Source of the DNA: Massilia sp. CFBP 13721
GTDB lineage: Bacteria > Pseudomonadota > Gammaproteobacteria > Burkholderiales > Burkholderiaceae_D
Assembly (NCBI RefSeq): GCF_014842025.1
Contig: NZ_JACYUY010000030.1
Coordinates: forward strand, 1-64,000
Reading direction: 5' to 3'
Length of the DNA stretch: 64,000 bases
Below are positions 7,424-16,225 of the stretch, piece by piece. The first letter of the stretch is position 1; each line of letters starts with the position of its first letter. A program made the position numbers and the translations under genes. The notes below the pieces were generated by a model. It made no database searches. It had not been told where the DNA came from and was given only the letters and a program-made list of their open reading frames with translations.

Positions 7424-8797
7424 ATGATGGCAATCCGCGAGAATTTTTCTTACACCGACATGGACGAGTGGCTCAATGCCAAGCGCGTCACCGAAATCGA
7501 ATGCCTGGTGCCCGACCTGACGGGCGTTGCCCGCGGCAAGATCCTGCCGCGGGTGAAGTTTACCGAAGAGCGCGGCATGCGCCTGCCGGAAGCCGTGCTC
7601 GGCATGACCGTCACCGGCAATTCGCCGACCGACGACGAAGCCTACGACCGCGCCATTTCCGCCACCGACCGCGACATGATCCTGAAGGCCGACCCGACCA
7701 CCATCACCATGGTGCCATGGGCGGTCGATCCCACTGCGCAAGTGATCCACGACTGTTATTTTGCCGACGGCACGCTGGTCGACTTCGCCCCGCGCTCGGT
7801 GTTGCGCCGGGTACTGAAGCTGTATGACGAGAAGGGCTGGAAACCGCTGGTCGCGCCCGAGCTTGAGTTTTATCTCACCGCGAAGAACATCGACCCGGAC
7901 CTGCCGCTGGCCGCCCCGATCGGCCGCAGCGGCCGCGCCGAAACCAGCCGCCAGGTCTACAGCATCGACGCCGTCAATGAATTCGATCCGCTGTTCGAGG
8001 ACATCTACGATTACTGCGACCTGATGAACCTCGACGTCGACACCCTGATCCACGAGATCGGCGCCGGCCAGATGGAAATCAACTTCCAGCACGGCGACCC
8101 GCTTGGCCTGGCCGATAAAGTCTTCTATTTCAAGCGCACCCTGCGCGAGGCGGCTTTAAAACACGACATGTACGCCACCTTCATGGCCAAGCCGATGGCC
8201 AATGAGCCTGGTTCGGCGATGCACGTGCACCAGAGCGTGGTCGATGCGAAAACCGGGCGCAACATCTTCAGCGACGGCGACGGCAAGGAATCGAAGCTGT
8301 TCCACCAGTACATTGGCGGGCTGCAGCGTTACATGCCCTCCGCCATGGCGATCGTCGCGCCTTACGTCAACTCCTACCGCCGCATCGTGCGCCATACGGC
8401 TGCGCCGATCAACCTGCAATGGGGCGTCGACAACCGCACCGTCGGCTTCCGGGTGCCGGTATCCGGGGCGCAGGACCGCCGCATCGAGAACCGCATCATC
8501 GGCGCCGACGCCAACCCGTATCTTGCGCTGGCGGTGACGCTCGCCTGCGGCTACCTCGGCATGGTCGATGCGCTGGAGCCGACCGCGATCGTCGAAGGCA
8601 GCGCCTACAAAATGCCGGTCGAACTGCCGCAAGGGCTGCCCGAAGCGCTGACCCTGGTACGCAACGACACGCGCCTGCGCGAAGTGCTGGGCGACCGTTT
8701 CATCGATGTGTATTCGGCGATCAAGGAACTCGAGCACCAGGAATTCATGACCGTCATCAGTCCATGGGAGCGCGAACACCTGTTATTGCACGTTTGA
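7424..8797 (+). CDS. puuA: Glutamine-synthetase family ligase, probable glutamate-putrescine ligase
   Basis: Likely couples glutamate to putrescine using ATP, the first step of the Puu pathway. The 457-residue protein has the glutamine synthetase N-terminal beta-grasp region (about 10-105) and catalytic domain with the metal and ATP motifs EIGAGQMEINF, HVHQSV and NRTVGFRVP. Two adjacent ATG codons (7424, 7427) follow CCGAGG; the second is better spaced. Family members act on various polyamines or amines, so the substrate assignment rests on its position between puuD and a polyamine-type aminotransferase. Confidence 0.85.
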   Translation: MMAIRENFSYTDMDEWLNAKRVTEIECLVPDLTGVARGKILPRVKFTEERGMRLPEAVLGMTVTGNSPTDDEAYDRAISATDRDMILKADPTTITMVPWAVDPTAQVIHDCYFADGTLVDFAPRSVLRRVLKLYDEKGWKPLVAPELEFYLTAKNIDPDLPLAAPIGRSGRAETSRQVYSIDAVNEFDPLFEDIYDYCDLMNLDVDTLIHEIGAGQMEINFQHGDPLGLADKVFYFKRTLREAALKHDMYATFMAKPMANEPGSAMHVHQSVVDAKTGRNIFSDGDGKESKLFHQYIGGLQRYMPSAMAIVAPYVNSYRRIVRHTAAPINLQWGVDNRTVGFRVPVSGAQDRRIENRIIGADANPYLALAVTLACGYLGMVDALEPTAIVEGSAYKMPVELPQGLPEALTLVRNDTRLREVLGDRFIDVYSAIKELEHQEFMTVISPWEREHLLLHV

Positions 8798-8840
8798 CTG
8801 TCGTTACTAGGGATATTTATAACCAAAACGAGGTGCCGTC

Positions 8841-10289
8841 ATGGCAACCGACGAATCGGCGGTGCTTGCCGCCAGCATGATCTCCGCGGGCATTCCCGAC
8901 GTGGAGACCTTCGACACCCGCGCCATCCAGGCGCTCGACGCGGCGCACTTCCTGCACCCGTTCACCGATCACGCGGCGCTGCGCGGCAAGGGGGCGCGCG
9001 TGATCGTGCGCGGGCAGGGCGTGTATGTGTGGGATTCCGACGGCCACCAGCTGATCGACGGCATGTCGGGCCTGTGGTGCGTGAACGTGGGGTATGGCCG
9101 CACGACGATCTCGCAAGCCGTGTACCGGCAGATGGAAACGCTGCCCTTCTATAACAGTTTTTTCAACACCACCAACGTCCCGGCAGTGCAGCTGGCGGCC
9201 GAACTGGTGGCCCTCGCGCCGCCGCAGTTCAGCCACGTGTTCTTCACCGGCTCCGGCTCGGAAGCGAACGACACGGTCGTGCGCATGGTGCGGCGCTACT
9301 GGGACATCCGCGGCCAGCCCGAACGGCAAGTCATCATCAGCCGCCACAACGCCTACCACGGCAGCACGCTGGCGGGCGTCTCCCTGGGCGGCATGGCCGG
9401 CATGCACGCCCAGGGCGGCTTGCCGGTGCCGGGCATCCGCCACATCGGCCAGCCGAACTATGCCGAGCACGGGCAAGGCCTGGATGAAAACGCCTTCGGC
9501 CTGGTGGCGGCCGGCTGGCTGGAAGACGAGATCCTCGCCCTCGGAGCGGACAAGGTCGCCGCCTTTATCGGCGAGCCGGTGCAGGGCGCGGGCGGCGTCA
9601 TCATCCCGCCGCCGACCTATTGGCCGGAAGTGCAGCGTATCTGCGACAAGTACGGCGTGCTGCTGGTGGCCGATGAAGTCATCTGCGGCTTCGGGCGGCT
9701 TGGCGCCTGGTTCGGTTCCGAGTTGCTGGGCATGCGTCCCGACCTGATCAGCTTTGCCAAGGGCGTCACCTCGGGTTACGTACCGCTCGGCGGCGTCCTG
9801 GTCGGTAAGCGCGTGGCGTATGCGCTGGTCGAGCAGGGCGGCGATTTCAACCACGGTTTTACCTATTCGGGCCACCCGGTCGCCTGCGCCGCGGCGCTGG
9901 AAAACCTGCGCATCCTGCGCGACGAACGGTTAGTGGAAAAGGTAGCGCTGGAAACCGGCCCGCACCTGAAGGCGGCCTTTCAGCAGCTGGCGACGCACCC
10001 GCTGGTCGGCCACGCCGAGAGCTGCGGCATGGTGGCGGGCCTGAACCTGGTGCGTGTCAAAGGGGCGACGGTGCACGATTGCGTGCCTTTCGAGCGCACG
10101 CTGCAAGTCGGCATGCTGTGCCGCGGGCACATGTTCGGCAACGGCATCATCATGCGCGCCGTGGGCGACCGGATGATCGTGGCGCCGCCGCTGGTGATGA
10201 CGAAGGCGGAGATCGACGAGATGGCAGCGCGGATTTGGATGTGCCTGGATTTGACGCTGGCGGATGCGCAGCACCGCGGCTGGATGTAA
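8841..10289 (+). CDS. spuC: Class III aminotransferase, putrescine/polyamine:pyruvate type
   Basis: A PLP-dependent omega-aminotransferase of 482 residues, likely converting putrescine or a polyamine to its aldehyde with pyruvate or a similar acceptor. The PLP phosphate site GSGSEAND, the DEVICGFGR metal/cofactor motif and the Schiff-base lysine in SFAKGVTSGYVPLGG (about residue 307) are all present. Length and motifs match the SpuC family. It lies 43 bases after puuA and is probably in the same transcript. Because the glutamylated route (PuuA/PuuD) and a direct transamination enzyme sit side by side, the organism may use both. The gene ends 26 bases before the REP remnant and IS110 element. 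Confidence 0.85.
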   Translation: MATDESAVLAASMISAGIPDVETFDTRAIQALDAAHFLHPFTDHAALRGKGARVIVRGQGVYVWDSDGHQLIDGMSGLWCVNVGYGRTTISQAVYRQMETLPFYNSFFNTTNVPAVQLAAELVALAPPQFSHVFFTGSGSEANDTVVRMVRRYWDIRGQPERQVIISRHNAYHGSTLAGVSLGGMAGMHAQGGLPVPGIRHIGQPNYAEHGQGLDENAFGLVAAGWLEDEILALGADKVAAFIGEPVQGAGGVIIPPPTYWPEVQRICDKYGVLLVADEVICGFGRLGAWFGSELLGMRPDLISFAKGVTSGYVPLGGVLVGKRVAYALVEQGGDFNHGFTYSGHPVACAAALENLRILRDERLVEKVALETGPHLKAAFQQLATHPLVGHAESCGMVAGLNLVRVKGATVHDCVPFERTLQVGMLCRGHMFGNGIIMRAVGDRMIVAPPLVMTKAEIDEMAARIWMCLDLTLADAQHRGWM

Positions 10290-10306
10290 AAGCTGGCTTA
10301 AATCGG

Positions 10307-10316
10307 AGGGACGTAG
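10307..10316. repeat. Left half-arm of a REP split by the IS110 element
   Basis: The GGGACGTAG arm at the left edge is the inverted counterpart of CTACGTCCC at 11548-11556. Joining it to 11525 recreates a perfect palindrome, so this is the outer arm of the repeat interrupted by the element. Confidence 0.65.
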
Positions 10317-10331
10317 ATACCGTCTTGGCTG

Positions 10332-11318
10332 TCAAGCAAGCTGGACGTGCTCCGGAGAGTATTTTTTTCTGGTTTTCAACACACCGAAGCAGAGGTGTAC
10401 CAGCTTGCGCATGGCTGCACCGACGATCGCCATCGGGGTCTTGCCTTTCGCGGCGAGGCGTTCCTTGAGTGCTCGTATGTGAGGATTCCACTGCAGGGCC
10501 GATACCGCAGGCATGTACAAGGCTGCACGCATCGTTTTCGGTCCGGCCTTCGACAGCCTGGGCTGTGCGTGCAGGCTGGTTCCCGATTGGCGTTCGACAG
10601 GCACCAGGCCGAGATAAGCTGCAAGTTGTTCGGCCGAGCGAAATTGATGGGTATGCATCACCGCCAGCATGTGGTGCCCAGTCTCCGGTCCAACACCGGG
10701 AATGCTGATCAGCAGCTTCATGTCCTCCTTCAAATCAGGATGCTTGTTGATGTGCGAGGTGATTTTTTTTGTGATCGCTATTAGCTGAGCATTGAGAAAT
10801 TCGATGGTTTCGTCGATCGATGTGAGGACGTCATCGAGAGCATGGCCAATAACAGATTTCTCTTTGCGGTTCCGTTCACGAATGATGTCCTTTTTGATGG
10901 CATCTTCGCGCGTGATATAGGCCTGTAGCTCCCGCGCCGCTGGCGGTGGCGGGATCCATGGGGCAGGCTTCAAGAGTGCCCCATAGCGCGCCAGAACGAA
11001 GCTGTCCTTGGTATCGTTTTTGGTCCTTACCGCCATCGCACGCGCGAAGTTTTTTACATGAGCTGGGTTAACAATAGAGACTGTAATGCCGGCGTCGCAC
11101 AGCGTCTCGGCCGCCAATTGGTGGTAGACGCCTGTACCTTCCATGATGACATGCAGCTCATCCGGACGGATCCCTTCTTTTTCCACAAAGCTAAGAAAAT
11201 CGGCAAGCCCTGACGGGCTATTGGCGAACTTTCTGGTCTTGCGCTTCGTATCGACTGCATCGCGCAACAGGCAGTTGTCGAGGTTTTCCTTCGACACATC
11301 CATGCCAAGATATTTCAT
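10332..11318 (-). CDS. IS110-family transposase (DEDD recombinase)
   Basis: The protein of about 328 residues starts MKYLGMDVSKEN with a ribosome site GGAGCGAGG; the open frame could extend to 11399 but that part is non-coding in family members. The N-terminal RuvC-like DEDD domain shows D in GMDVSK, E in MEGTGVYH and the NDTKDSFVLARYG segment. The C-terminal Tnp_20 domain carries the helix-hairpin SIPGVGPETG and the serine-bearing RLSKAGPKTMRAALYM. The frame is intact, so the element may be active. It catalyses RNA-guided, cut-free integration in characterised relatives. Confidence 0.9.
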   Translation of the reverse strand: MKYLGMDVSKENLDNCLLRDAVDTKRKTRKFANSPSGLADFLSFVEKEGIRPDELHVIMEGTGVYHQLAAETLCDAGITVSIVNPAHVKNFARAMAVRTKNDTKDSFVLARYGALLKPAPWIPPPPAARELQAYITREDAIKKDIIRERNRKEKSVIGHALDDVLTSIDETIEFLNAQLIAITKKITSHINKHPDLKEDMKLLISIPGVGPETGHHMLAVMHTHQFRSAEQLAAYLGLVPVERQSGTSLHAQPRLSKAGPKTMRAALYMPAVSALQWNPHIRALKERLAAKGKTPMAIVGAAMRKLVHLCFGVLKTRKKYSPEHVQLA

Positions 11319-11349
11319 GATCCTCGCTCCTGAAACGCCAACTTCGCCC

Positions 11350-11515
11350 GCTTGCCTTGCACATCCAGGGTTTTCCCCTTGGCTACCGTCCAGTGTCAAA
11401 GTTTGGCAAAAGTAGAAAGAGCTGAGGCACCTGATCTACGTTTCATGGTCTTGCCATCAGGGTGGTCCCAGGCTGCCTCAACTCCATGTAGAGTAGCTGG
11501 CTCCACATAGGTTCA
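11350..11515 (-). ncRNA. Predicted IS110 bridge RNA
   Basis: The minus-strand non-coding region upstream of the transposase folds by eye into two stem-loops with internal loops. The first has outer stem 11469-11479 / 11424-11433 and inner hairpin 11445-11457. Its left strand contains CCACCCT (11459-11465) and its right strand ACGTAG (11436-11441). These match the top strand left of, and the complement of the strand right of, the insertion core CT. The second loop contains GACGGTA (11384-11390), identical to the element's own right end (10318-10324), as expected for a donor loop. Confidence 0.65.
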
Positions 11516-11521
11516 AGATAC

Positions 11522-11556
11522 AAGGGTGGGCGGCAAAGCCGCCCACCCTACGTCCC
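11522..11556. repeat. GTAG-headed REP palindrome
   Basis: GGGTGGGCGGC and GCCGCCCACCC flank an AAA loop, followed by TACGTCCC. It is the right part of the REP hit by the IS110 element, and, located between that element and the convergent symporter gene, may also act as a terminator. Confidence 0.8.
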
Positions 11557-11577
11557 TGCGCTCCCTGCCTGCAATTA

Positions 11578-13038
11578 TTAAGCGCCTGCCGCAATCGTCT
11601 TCGACGGCTCGGTCCGATTCTTCAAAAACTGCGGTGCCAGCGAACCAATGAACATGCCGGCAAACGCCGCGATCAAGCCCGCCAGCTGACCAGGAAACTG
11701 TTCGCCCAGCGACGAAACCTGCGGGAAGAACAGAATCCACACGAACATCCCGGCACCGATCGACAGGATCGCGCCCTGGGTGGTGGCCCGCTTCCAGTAC
11801 AGCCCCATCACCAGCGGCACGAAGGCGGCCACCAGCGTGACCTGGTAGGCCGACGACACCAGTTCATAAATCGAGGTACCTTCCATCGCGATCGCGTAGG
11901 CCAGCACCAGGGCGGCGAAGACGACGATGGTGACGCGCATCGCGAACAGTTGCTGCTTGTCGCTCATGCCCGGGCGCAGGTTTTTCAGGATGTTTTCGGT
12001 AAAGCTGGTCGACGGCGCCAGCAGGGTGGCCGACGAGGTGCTTTTAATCGCCGAGAGCAGGGCGCCGAAGAACAGGATCTGCATGATCAGTGGCATCTTG
12101 GTCATCACGAAAGTCGGCAGCAGGCGCTGGTAATCGTTCTTGGCCAGGTCCATCGCGCTGCCGCCCATCACCACCACGGCGGCGGCGACGATGAACATCG
12201 GCACGAAGCCGAACAGGATGTAGCTGGCGCCGCCGATCACGGCGCCGGTGCGCGCGGTCGGGGCATCCTTGGCCGACATCACGCGCTGGAACACGTCCTG
12301 CTGCGGGATGCTGCCGAACATCATGGTGATGGCGGCGGCGAAGAAGAACATGATGTCGGTGAAGGTCGGCTCCGGCCAAAGGCGCCACAGGTCGGCGCTC
12401 TGCGCCATGTCGAGCACGCGCCCGGCGCCGCCGGCCAGATCGGCCGCGAAGAAGGCGATGATCGACATGCCGATCACCAGCACGATCATCTGGATGAAGT
12501 CGGTCAGGGCCACGGCCAGGAAGCCGCCGACCACCACATAGATCAGCACCGCCAGGGTGCCGATCACCATGCCCACCGCCGGCGCCATGGCGCCGTTCGT
12601 CAGCACCGAGAACACCAGGCCGAGCGCCGTGATCTGGGCCGCCACCCAGCCCAGGTAGCTGAGAATGATGGCGACCGAGCAGAATACCTCGATGCCCTTG
12701 CCGTAGCGCTGGCGGTAATAGTCGCCGATGGTGAGCAAGTTCAGCTTGTATAACTTGGTGGCGAAGAACAGGCCGACCAGGATCAGGCAGGTGCCGGCGC
12801 CGAACGGGTCTTCGATGACGGCGTTCAGGCCGCCCTGCACGAACCGGGCCGGCACGCCCATCACGGTCTCTGCGCCGAACCAGGTGGCAAACGTCGTGGT
12901 GATCACCATGATCAGCGGCAGGCTGCGCCCAGCCACGGCGAAGTCGCTGGTATTCTTGATGCGCGTACCCGCCCATACTCCCAGCGCCAGCGTGCCCAGC
13001 AAATAGACCACGACGCAGGTAATCAATGTGTAGTTCAT
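11578..13038 (-). CDS. Sodium:solute symporter family (SSS) permease
   Basis: A polytopic membrane protein of about 486 residues with the LeuT-like SSS fold: roughly 13 hydrophobic helices, an N-terminal GTRIKNTSDFAVAGRSLPL segment and the sodium-site region ATWFGAETVMGVPARF. The start is taken at 13038 (MNYTLITC), where the first helix begins; the upstream 38 codons of the open frame are charged and implausible. It is divergent from the aldehyde dehydrogenase and sits within the putrescine cluster, so a polyamine or related amine substrate is likely, though not shown by sequence. Confidence 0.85.
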   Translation of the reverse strand: MNYTLITCVVVYLLGTLALGVWAGTRIKNTSDFAVAGRSLPLIMVITTTFATWFGAETVMGVPARFVQGGLNAVIEDPFGAGTCLILVGLFFATKLYKLNLLTIGDYYRQRYGKGIEVFCSVAIILSYLGWVAAQITALGLVFSVLTNGAMAPAVGMVIGTLAVLIYVVVGGFLAVALTDFIQMIVLVIGMSIIAFFAADLAGGAGRVLDMAQSADLWRLWPEPTFTDIMFFFAAAITMMFGSIPQQDVFQRVMSAKDAPTARTGAVIGGASYILFGFVPMFIVAAAVVVMGGSAMDLAKNDYQRLLPTFVMTKMPLIMQILFFGALLSAIKSTSSATLLAPSTSFTENILKNLRPGMSDKQQLFAMRVTIVVFAALVLAYAIAMEGTSIYELVSSAYQVTLVAAFVPLVMGLYWKRATTQGAILSIGAGMFVWILFFPQVSSLGEQFPGQLAGLIAAFAGMFIGSLAPQFLKNRTEPSKTIAAGA

Positions 13039-13170
13039 GGTGGCAGCAGCTCCGGGGGAGTGAAAATTATCGGGCGGAAAATCGGCGATTATAGCGGCAG
13101 AACTTCGCCGACGGATGAGGTTCTCACTGTTTTTCCTCCGGATTCTATTCACTTTGGAAGGAACACTGGT

Positions 13171-14658
13171 ATGCCAACAACACCATGGTACGAACGCGCC
13201 GCCGAACTACGGATCGACGGCCGCGCTTTCATCGAGGGCGAGCGTATCGCCGCGCGCGCGGGAACGTATTTTGATTGCCGCTCTCCGGTCGACGGCCGCA
13301 CGCTGGCGCAGGTGGCGCGCTGCGATGGCCTGGATGTCGACGCGGCGGTGGCCAGCGCCCGCGCCGCCTTCGACGACCGCCGCTGGGCCGGCAAGGCGCC
13401 CGCCGAACGCAAGAAGATCCTGGTCCGCTTGGCCGACCTGATGCTCGATCACCGCGACGAACTCGCGCTGCTGGAAACCCTCGACATGGGCAAACCGATC
13501 CGCTACAGCCGCAGCGTCGACGTCCCGCTGGCGCAAAACTGCATCCGCTGGTATGGCGAAGCGATCGACAAGCTCTACGACCAGGTCGCGCCGACCGCGG
13601 AGAACAGCCTGGCGCTGATCACGCGCGAACCGGTCGGCGTGGTGGCGGCAATCATTCCCTGGAATTATCCGATGCTGATGGCGGCCTGGAAGATCGGCCC
13701 GACGCTGGCCGCCGGCAACAGCCTGGTACTGAAACCCTCGGAAAAGGCGCCCTTGACTGCGCTGCGGCTGGCTGAACTGGCCCTGGAGGCCGGCCTGCCG
13801 CCCGGCGTCTTCAATGTCGTGCCCGGTTTCGGCGACGAGGCCGGGCGCGCGCTCGGGCTGCACATGGATGTGGACTGCATTGCATTTACCGGTTCCACGC
13901 GTACCGGCAAGGAGATCGTGCAGATGGCCGGCCAGTCGAATCTGAAACGCGCCTGGACCGAACTCGGCGGCAAGTCGGCGAACATCGTCTGCGCCGATTG
14001 CCCGGACCTCGACGCGGCCGTGGCCGCCGCCATCGGCTCGATCTATTTCAATCAGGGAGAAAGCTGCAACGCACCTTCGCGCCTGTTCGTCGAAACATCG
14101 ATCAAGGACGCCTTCCTCGACAAGGCCCTGGGCATGATCTCCGACTTCGCGCCGGGCGACCCGCTCGATGAGGCCACGGTGATGGGCGCGATCGTCGATC
14201 CGATCCAGATGAAAACGGTGCTTGGCTACATCGAGGCGGGCAAGGAAGAGGGCGCGCGCCTGCTGGCCGGCGGTAGGGCGGCGCGGGCAGAGAGTGGCGG
14301 CCTGTACATCGAGCCGACCCTGTTCGACGGCGTTAACGCGTCGATGCGCATCGCGCGCGAGGAAATTTTCGGGCCGGTCTTGTCGGTCCTGTCGTTCACC
14401 GACCTGGACGACGCGGTGCGCAAAGCGAATGCCACGCCCTACGGCCTGGCGGCGGGGATCTGGACGGCCGATATCAACAAGGCGATCCGCACGTCGCGCG
14501 CGCTGCGGGCTGGCACCGTGCACGTCAACCAGTACGACAACGACGACATCACCGTGCCCTTCGGCGGCTACAAACAGTCGGGCAACGGACGCGACAAGTC
14601 ATTGCACGCCTTCGACAAGTACACGGAATTGAAAACCACCTGGATCGGGGTGAGCTAA
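13171..14658 (+). CDS. puuC: Aldehyde dehydrogenase, probable gamma-glutamyl-gamma-aminobutyraldehyde dehydrogenase
   Basis: An NAD(P)+-dependent enzyme of 495 residues, expected to oxidise gamma-glutamyl-aminobutyraldehyde in the Puu pathway. Motifs: PWNYPMLMA in the cofactor domain, GSTRTGKEI, the general base in ELGGKSANIV, and the catalytic cysteine in FNQGESCNAPSR. The start at 13171 is preceded by GGAAGGA; the longer frame from 13060 overlaps the divergent promoter. Its position opposite the symporter and next to puuDA supports the role, but ALDH substrate range is broad. Confidence 0.85.
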   Translation: MPTTPWYERAAELRIDGRAFIEGERIAARAGTYFDCRSPVDGRTLAQVARCDGLDVDAAVASARAAFDDRRWAGKAPAERKKILVRLADLMLDHRDELALLETLDMGKPIRYSRSVDVPLAQNCIRWYGEAIDKLYDQVAPTAENSLALITREPVGVVAAIIPWNYPMLMAAWKIGPTLAAGNSLVLKPSEKAPLTALRLAELALEAGLPPGVFNVVPGFGDEAGRALGLHMDVDCIAFTGSTRTGKEIVQMAGQSNLKRAWTELGGKSANIVCADCPDLDAAVAAAIGSIYFNQGESCNAPSRLFVETSIKDAFLDKALGMISDFAPGDPLDEATVMGAIVDPIQMKTVLGYIEAGKEEGARLLAGGRAARAESGGLYIEPTLFDGVNASMRIAREEIFGPVLSVLSFTDLDDAVRKANATPYGLAAGIWTADINKAIRTSRALRAGTVHVNQYDNDDITVPFGGYKQSGNGRDKSLHAFDKYTELKTTWIGVS

Positions 14659-14697
14659 AGGAAACACTGCACTGCTATAAGGCGAAGGCGCAATTTC

Positions 14698-14729
14698 CGT
14701 AGGGTGGACGGGTTTTCCCCGTCCACGCG
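14698..14729. repeat. REP-type palindrome (GGTGGACGGG variant)
   Basis: CGTAGGGTGGACGGG and CCCCGTCCACGCG flank a short T-rich loop. The GTAG head is retained but the stem is GGACGGG instead of the common GGGC stem. It lies between the convergent aldehyde dehydrogenase and thpR genes. Confidence 0.75.
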
Positions 14730-14775
14730 TCCAACCGGCCGATGCGCATCGTGGCGAGTCCGTTAAACGCGTGGT

Positions 14776-15279
14776 TCAGCTGTAGTGTTCCAGCACGGTA
14801 TAACCCCCGCCATTATCCGGCTGCGATTCCACCAGCGCATACCCACCGACCTGCCAAATCAGCGGCTCCGCCTCGGGCGGCACGACGGCCCCGTTCGCGC
14901 GCCGCGCCAGCGTCACGTGCGGGCGGTACGTGCGCGCTTCAGGTTGCAGGCCGAGGGCGACTAGGGCCGACGACAGCTTGGCGTGCAATTCCAGCAGTTC
15001 GGCCGGTTCTTCGTGCGGCTCGAGCACGGCAATCCCGTGCGGCCACAGTTTCGGTACTCCGAGCGACAGACTGAATGGCGTGAACGGCACCGCGAAGCCG
15101 CGGCGCAGTTCGGGCACGCGTTCGCTCGGCACCTCGCCGAGGAAATGCAGCGTCACGTGCAGCTTCTCGGCATGCACGGGGCTGGCGCCGCGCGGCCAGT
15201 CCCAGGCGTCGCGCCGTTCGCGCAGCAGGTGGCGCATTGCCGGATCGGGCCACAGCGCCAGGAACAGCCGGGTATTCAT
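14776..15279 (-). CDS. thpR: RNA 2',3'-cyclic phosphodiesterase (2'-5' RNA ligase family)
   Basis: The 167-residue protein is a 2H phosphoesterase: two HxTx motifs, HVTLHFLG near residue 45 and HVTLARR near residue 122, form the active site. Family members open 2',3'-cyclic phosphates on RNA ends and can run the reverse ligation in vitro. It is the last gene of a leftward string, 11 bases after the panB stop, so it is likely co-transcribed with panB. Confidence 0.88.
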   Translation of the reverse strand: MNTRLFLALWPDPAMRHLLRERRDAWDWPRGASPVHAEKLHVTLHFLGEVPSERVPELRRGFAVPFTPFSLSLGVPKLWPHGIAVLEPHEEPAELLELHAKLSSALVALGLQPEARTYRPHVTLARRANGAVVPPEAEPLIWQVGGYALVESQPDNGGGYTVLEHYS

Positions 15280-15290
15280 CGCGCCGTCAT

Positions 15291-16148
15291 TTAGAAGCAG
15301 TGTTCCGCGGCGGGGAAGCTGCCATCCTTGACGCCGCCGACATAGGAACGCACGGCTGCTTCGATGCTGGTTTGCCCTTCCATGAAGTTCTTCACGAAGC
15401 GCGCCTTGTGGCCCGGGAAGACGCCCAGCATGTCGTGCATGACGAGCACCTGGCCGGAGCAGTCGGGACCGGCGCCGATGCCGATGGTCGGCACCTGCAG
15501 CAGTTCGGTGGTTGCCTTGCCCAGCGCCGCCGGCACCGCTTCCAGCAGCACGATCGCCGCGCCCGCCGCTTGCAGGGCCAGCGCATCGTTTTTCAGGCGT
15601 TCGGCGCCTTCATCCGTTTTACCTTGCACCTTGAAACCGCCCAGCTGGTGGACGAATTGCGGGGTCAGGCCGATGTGGGCGCAGACGGGAATGCCGCGCT
15701 CGGACAGGAAGGAAACGGTCTCGGCCAGCCAGGCGCCGCCTTCGATCTTGACCATCTGGGCGCCGGCGCGCATCAGCGCGGCCGAGCTTTCGAAGGCGGT
15801 CTCCCTGGTGGCATAGCTGCCGAAGGGCAGGTCGGCCACCAGCAGCGCGTTCTTGTTGCCGCGCGCGACCGAGGCAGTGTGGTAGACCATGTCGGCGAGC
15901 GTCACCGGCAGCGTCGAGGAATGGCCGGCGCAGACCATGCCGAGCGAATCGCCCACCAGCAGCATGTCGACGCCGGCGCGGTCCATCAGCGAGGCGAAAC
16001 TGGCGTCGTAGCAGGTCAGCATGGCGATCTTGGTGCCGGCCGCACGCATCGCCTGCAGCGTCGGAATGGTGATCGCCTTGGGCGTGGTTTTAACCGGTGC
16101 CGGCGCGTCGCCGCCCGTCATTTCCTTGCCCTGCAAATAAGCGCTCAT
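15291..16148 (-). CDS. panB: 3-methyl-2-oxobutanoate hydroxymethyltransferase
   Basis: Transfers a one-carbon unit from 5,10-methylene-tetrahydrofolate to alpha-ketoisovalerate, giving ketopantoate for pantothenate and CoA synthesis. The 285-residue protein shows MLTCYDASFASLMDRAGVDMLLVGDSLGMV with the metal-binding aspartate, LPFGSY, GIPVCAHIGLTPQ and GAGPDCSGQVLV. A folate-using enzyme two genes from folK makes metabolic sense. AAAGGATCACC precedes the start. Confidence 0.95.
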   Translation of the reverse strand: MSAYLQGKEMTGGDAPAPVKTTPKAITIPTLQAMRAAGTKIAMLTCYDASFASLMDRAGVDMLLVGDSLGMVCAGHSSTLPVTLADMVYHTASVARGNKNALLVADLPFGSYATRETAFESSAALMRAGAQMVKIEGGAWLAETVSFLSERGIPVCAHIGLTPQFVHQLGGFKVQGKTDEGAERLKNDALALQAAGAAIVLLEAVPAALGKATTELLQVPTIGIGAGPDCSGQVLVMHDMLGVFPGHKARFVKNFMEGQTSIEAAVRSYVGGVKDGSFPAAEHCF

Positions 16149-16225
16149 GGTGATCCTTTTGAAAACAAACTATGCGACGGCGTAGTGTAATCCGGCGCAC
16201 AAAAACCTGCCGAAGCGGCCCGTTT

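Larger units (their letters stand above)
10315..11522 (-). mobile_element. IS110-family element, about 1.2 kb, inserted in a REP repeat
   Basis: The element contains one transposase gene (10332-11318, minus strand) and a roughly 200-base non-coding 5' region. Boundaries are inferred from the CT core dinucleotide (AG on the plus strand at 10315-10316 and 11523-11524). Deleting one core copy plus everything between rejoins GGGACGTAG to GGTGGGCGGC and restores a palindromic REP. A direct repeat AGATAC occurs at 10315-10320 and 11516-11521. There are no inverted terminal repeats or long target duplication, as usual for IS110. Confidence 0.75.

Noticed and set aside
11319..11399. Extended N-terminus of the transposase (27 extra codons)
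   Set aside because: The family begins at the conserved MKYLGMDVS with a ribosome site at 11318; the upstream part is the structured RNA leader.
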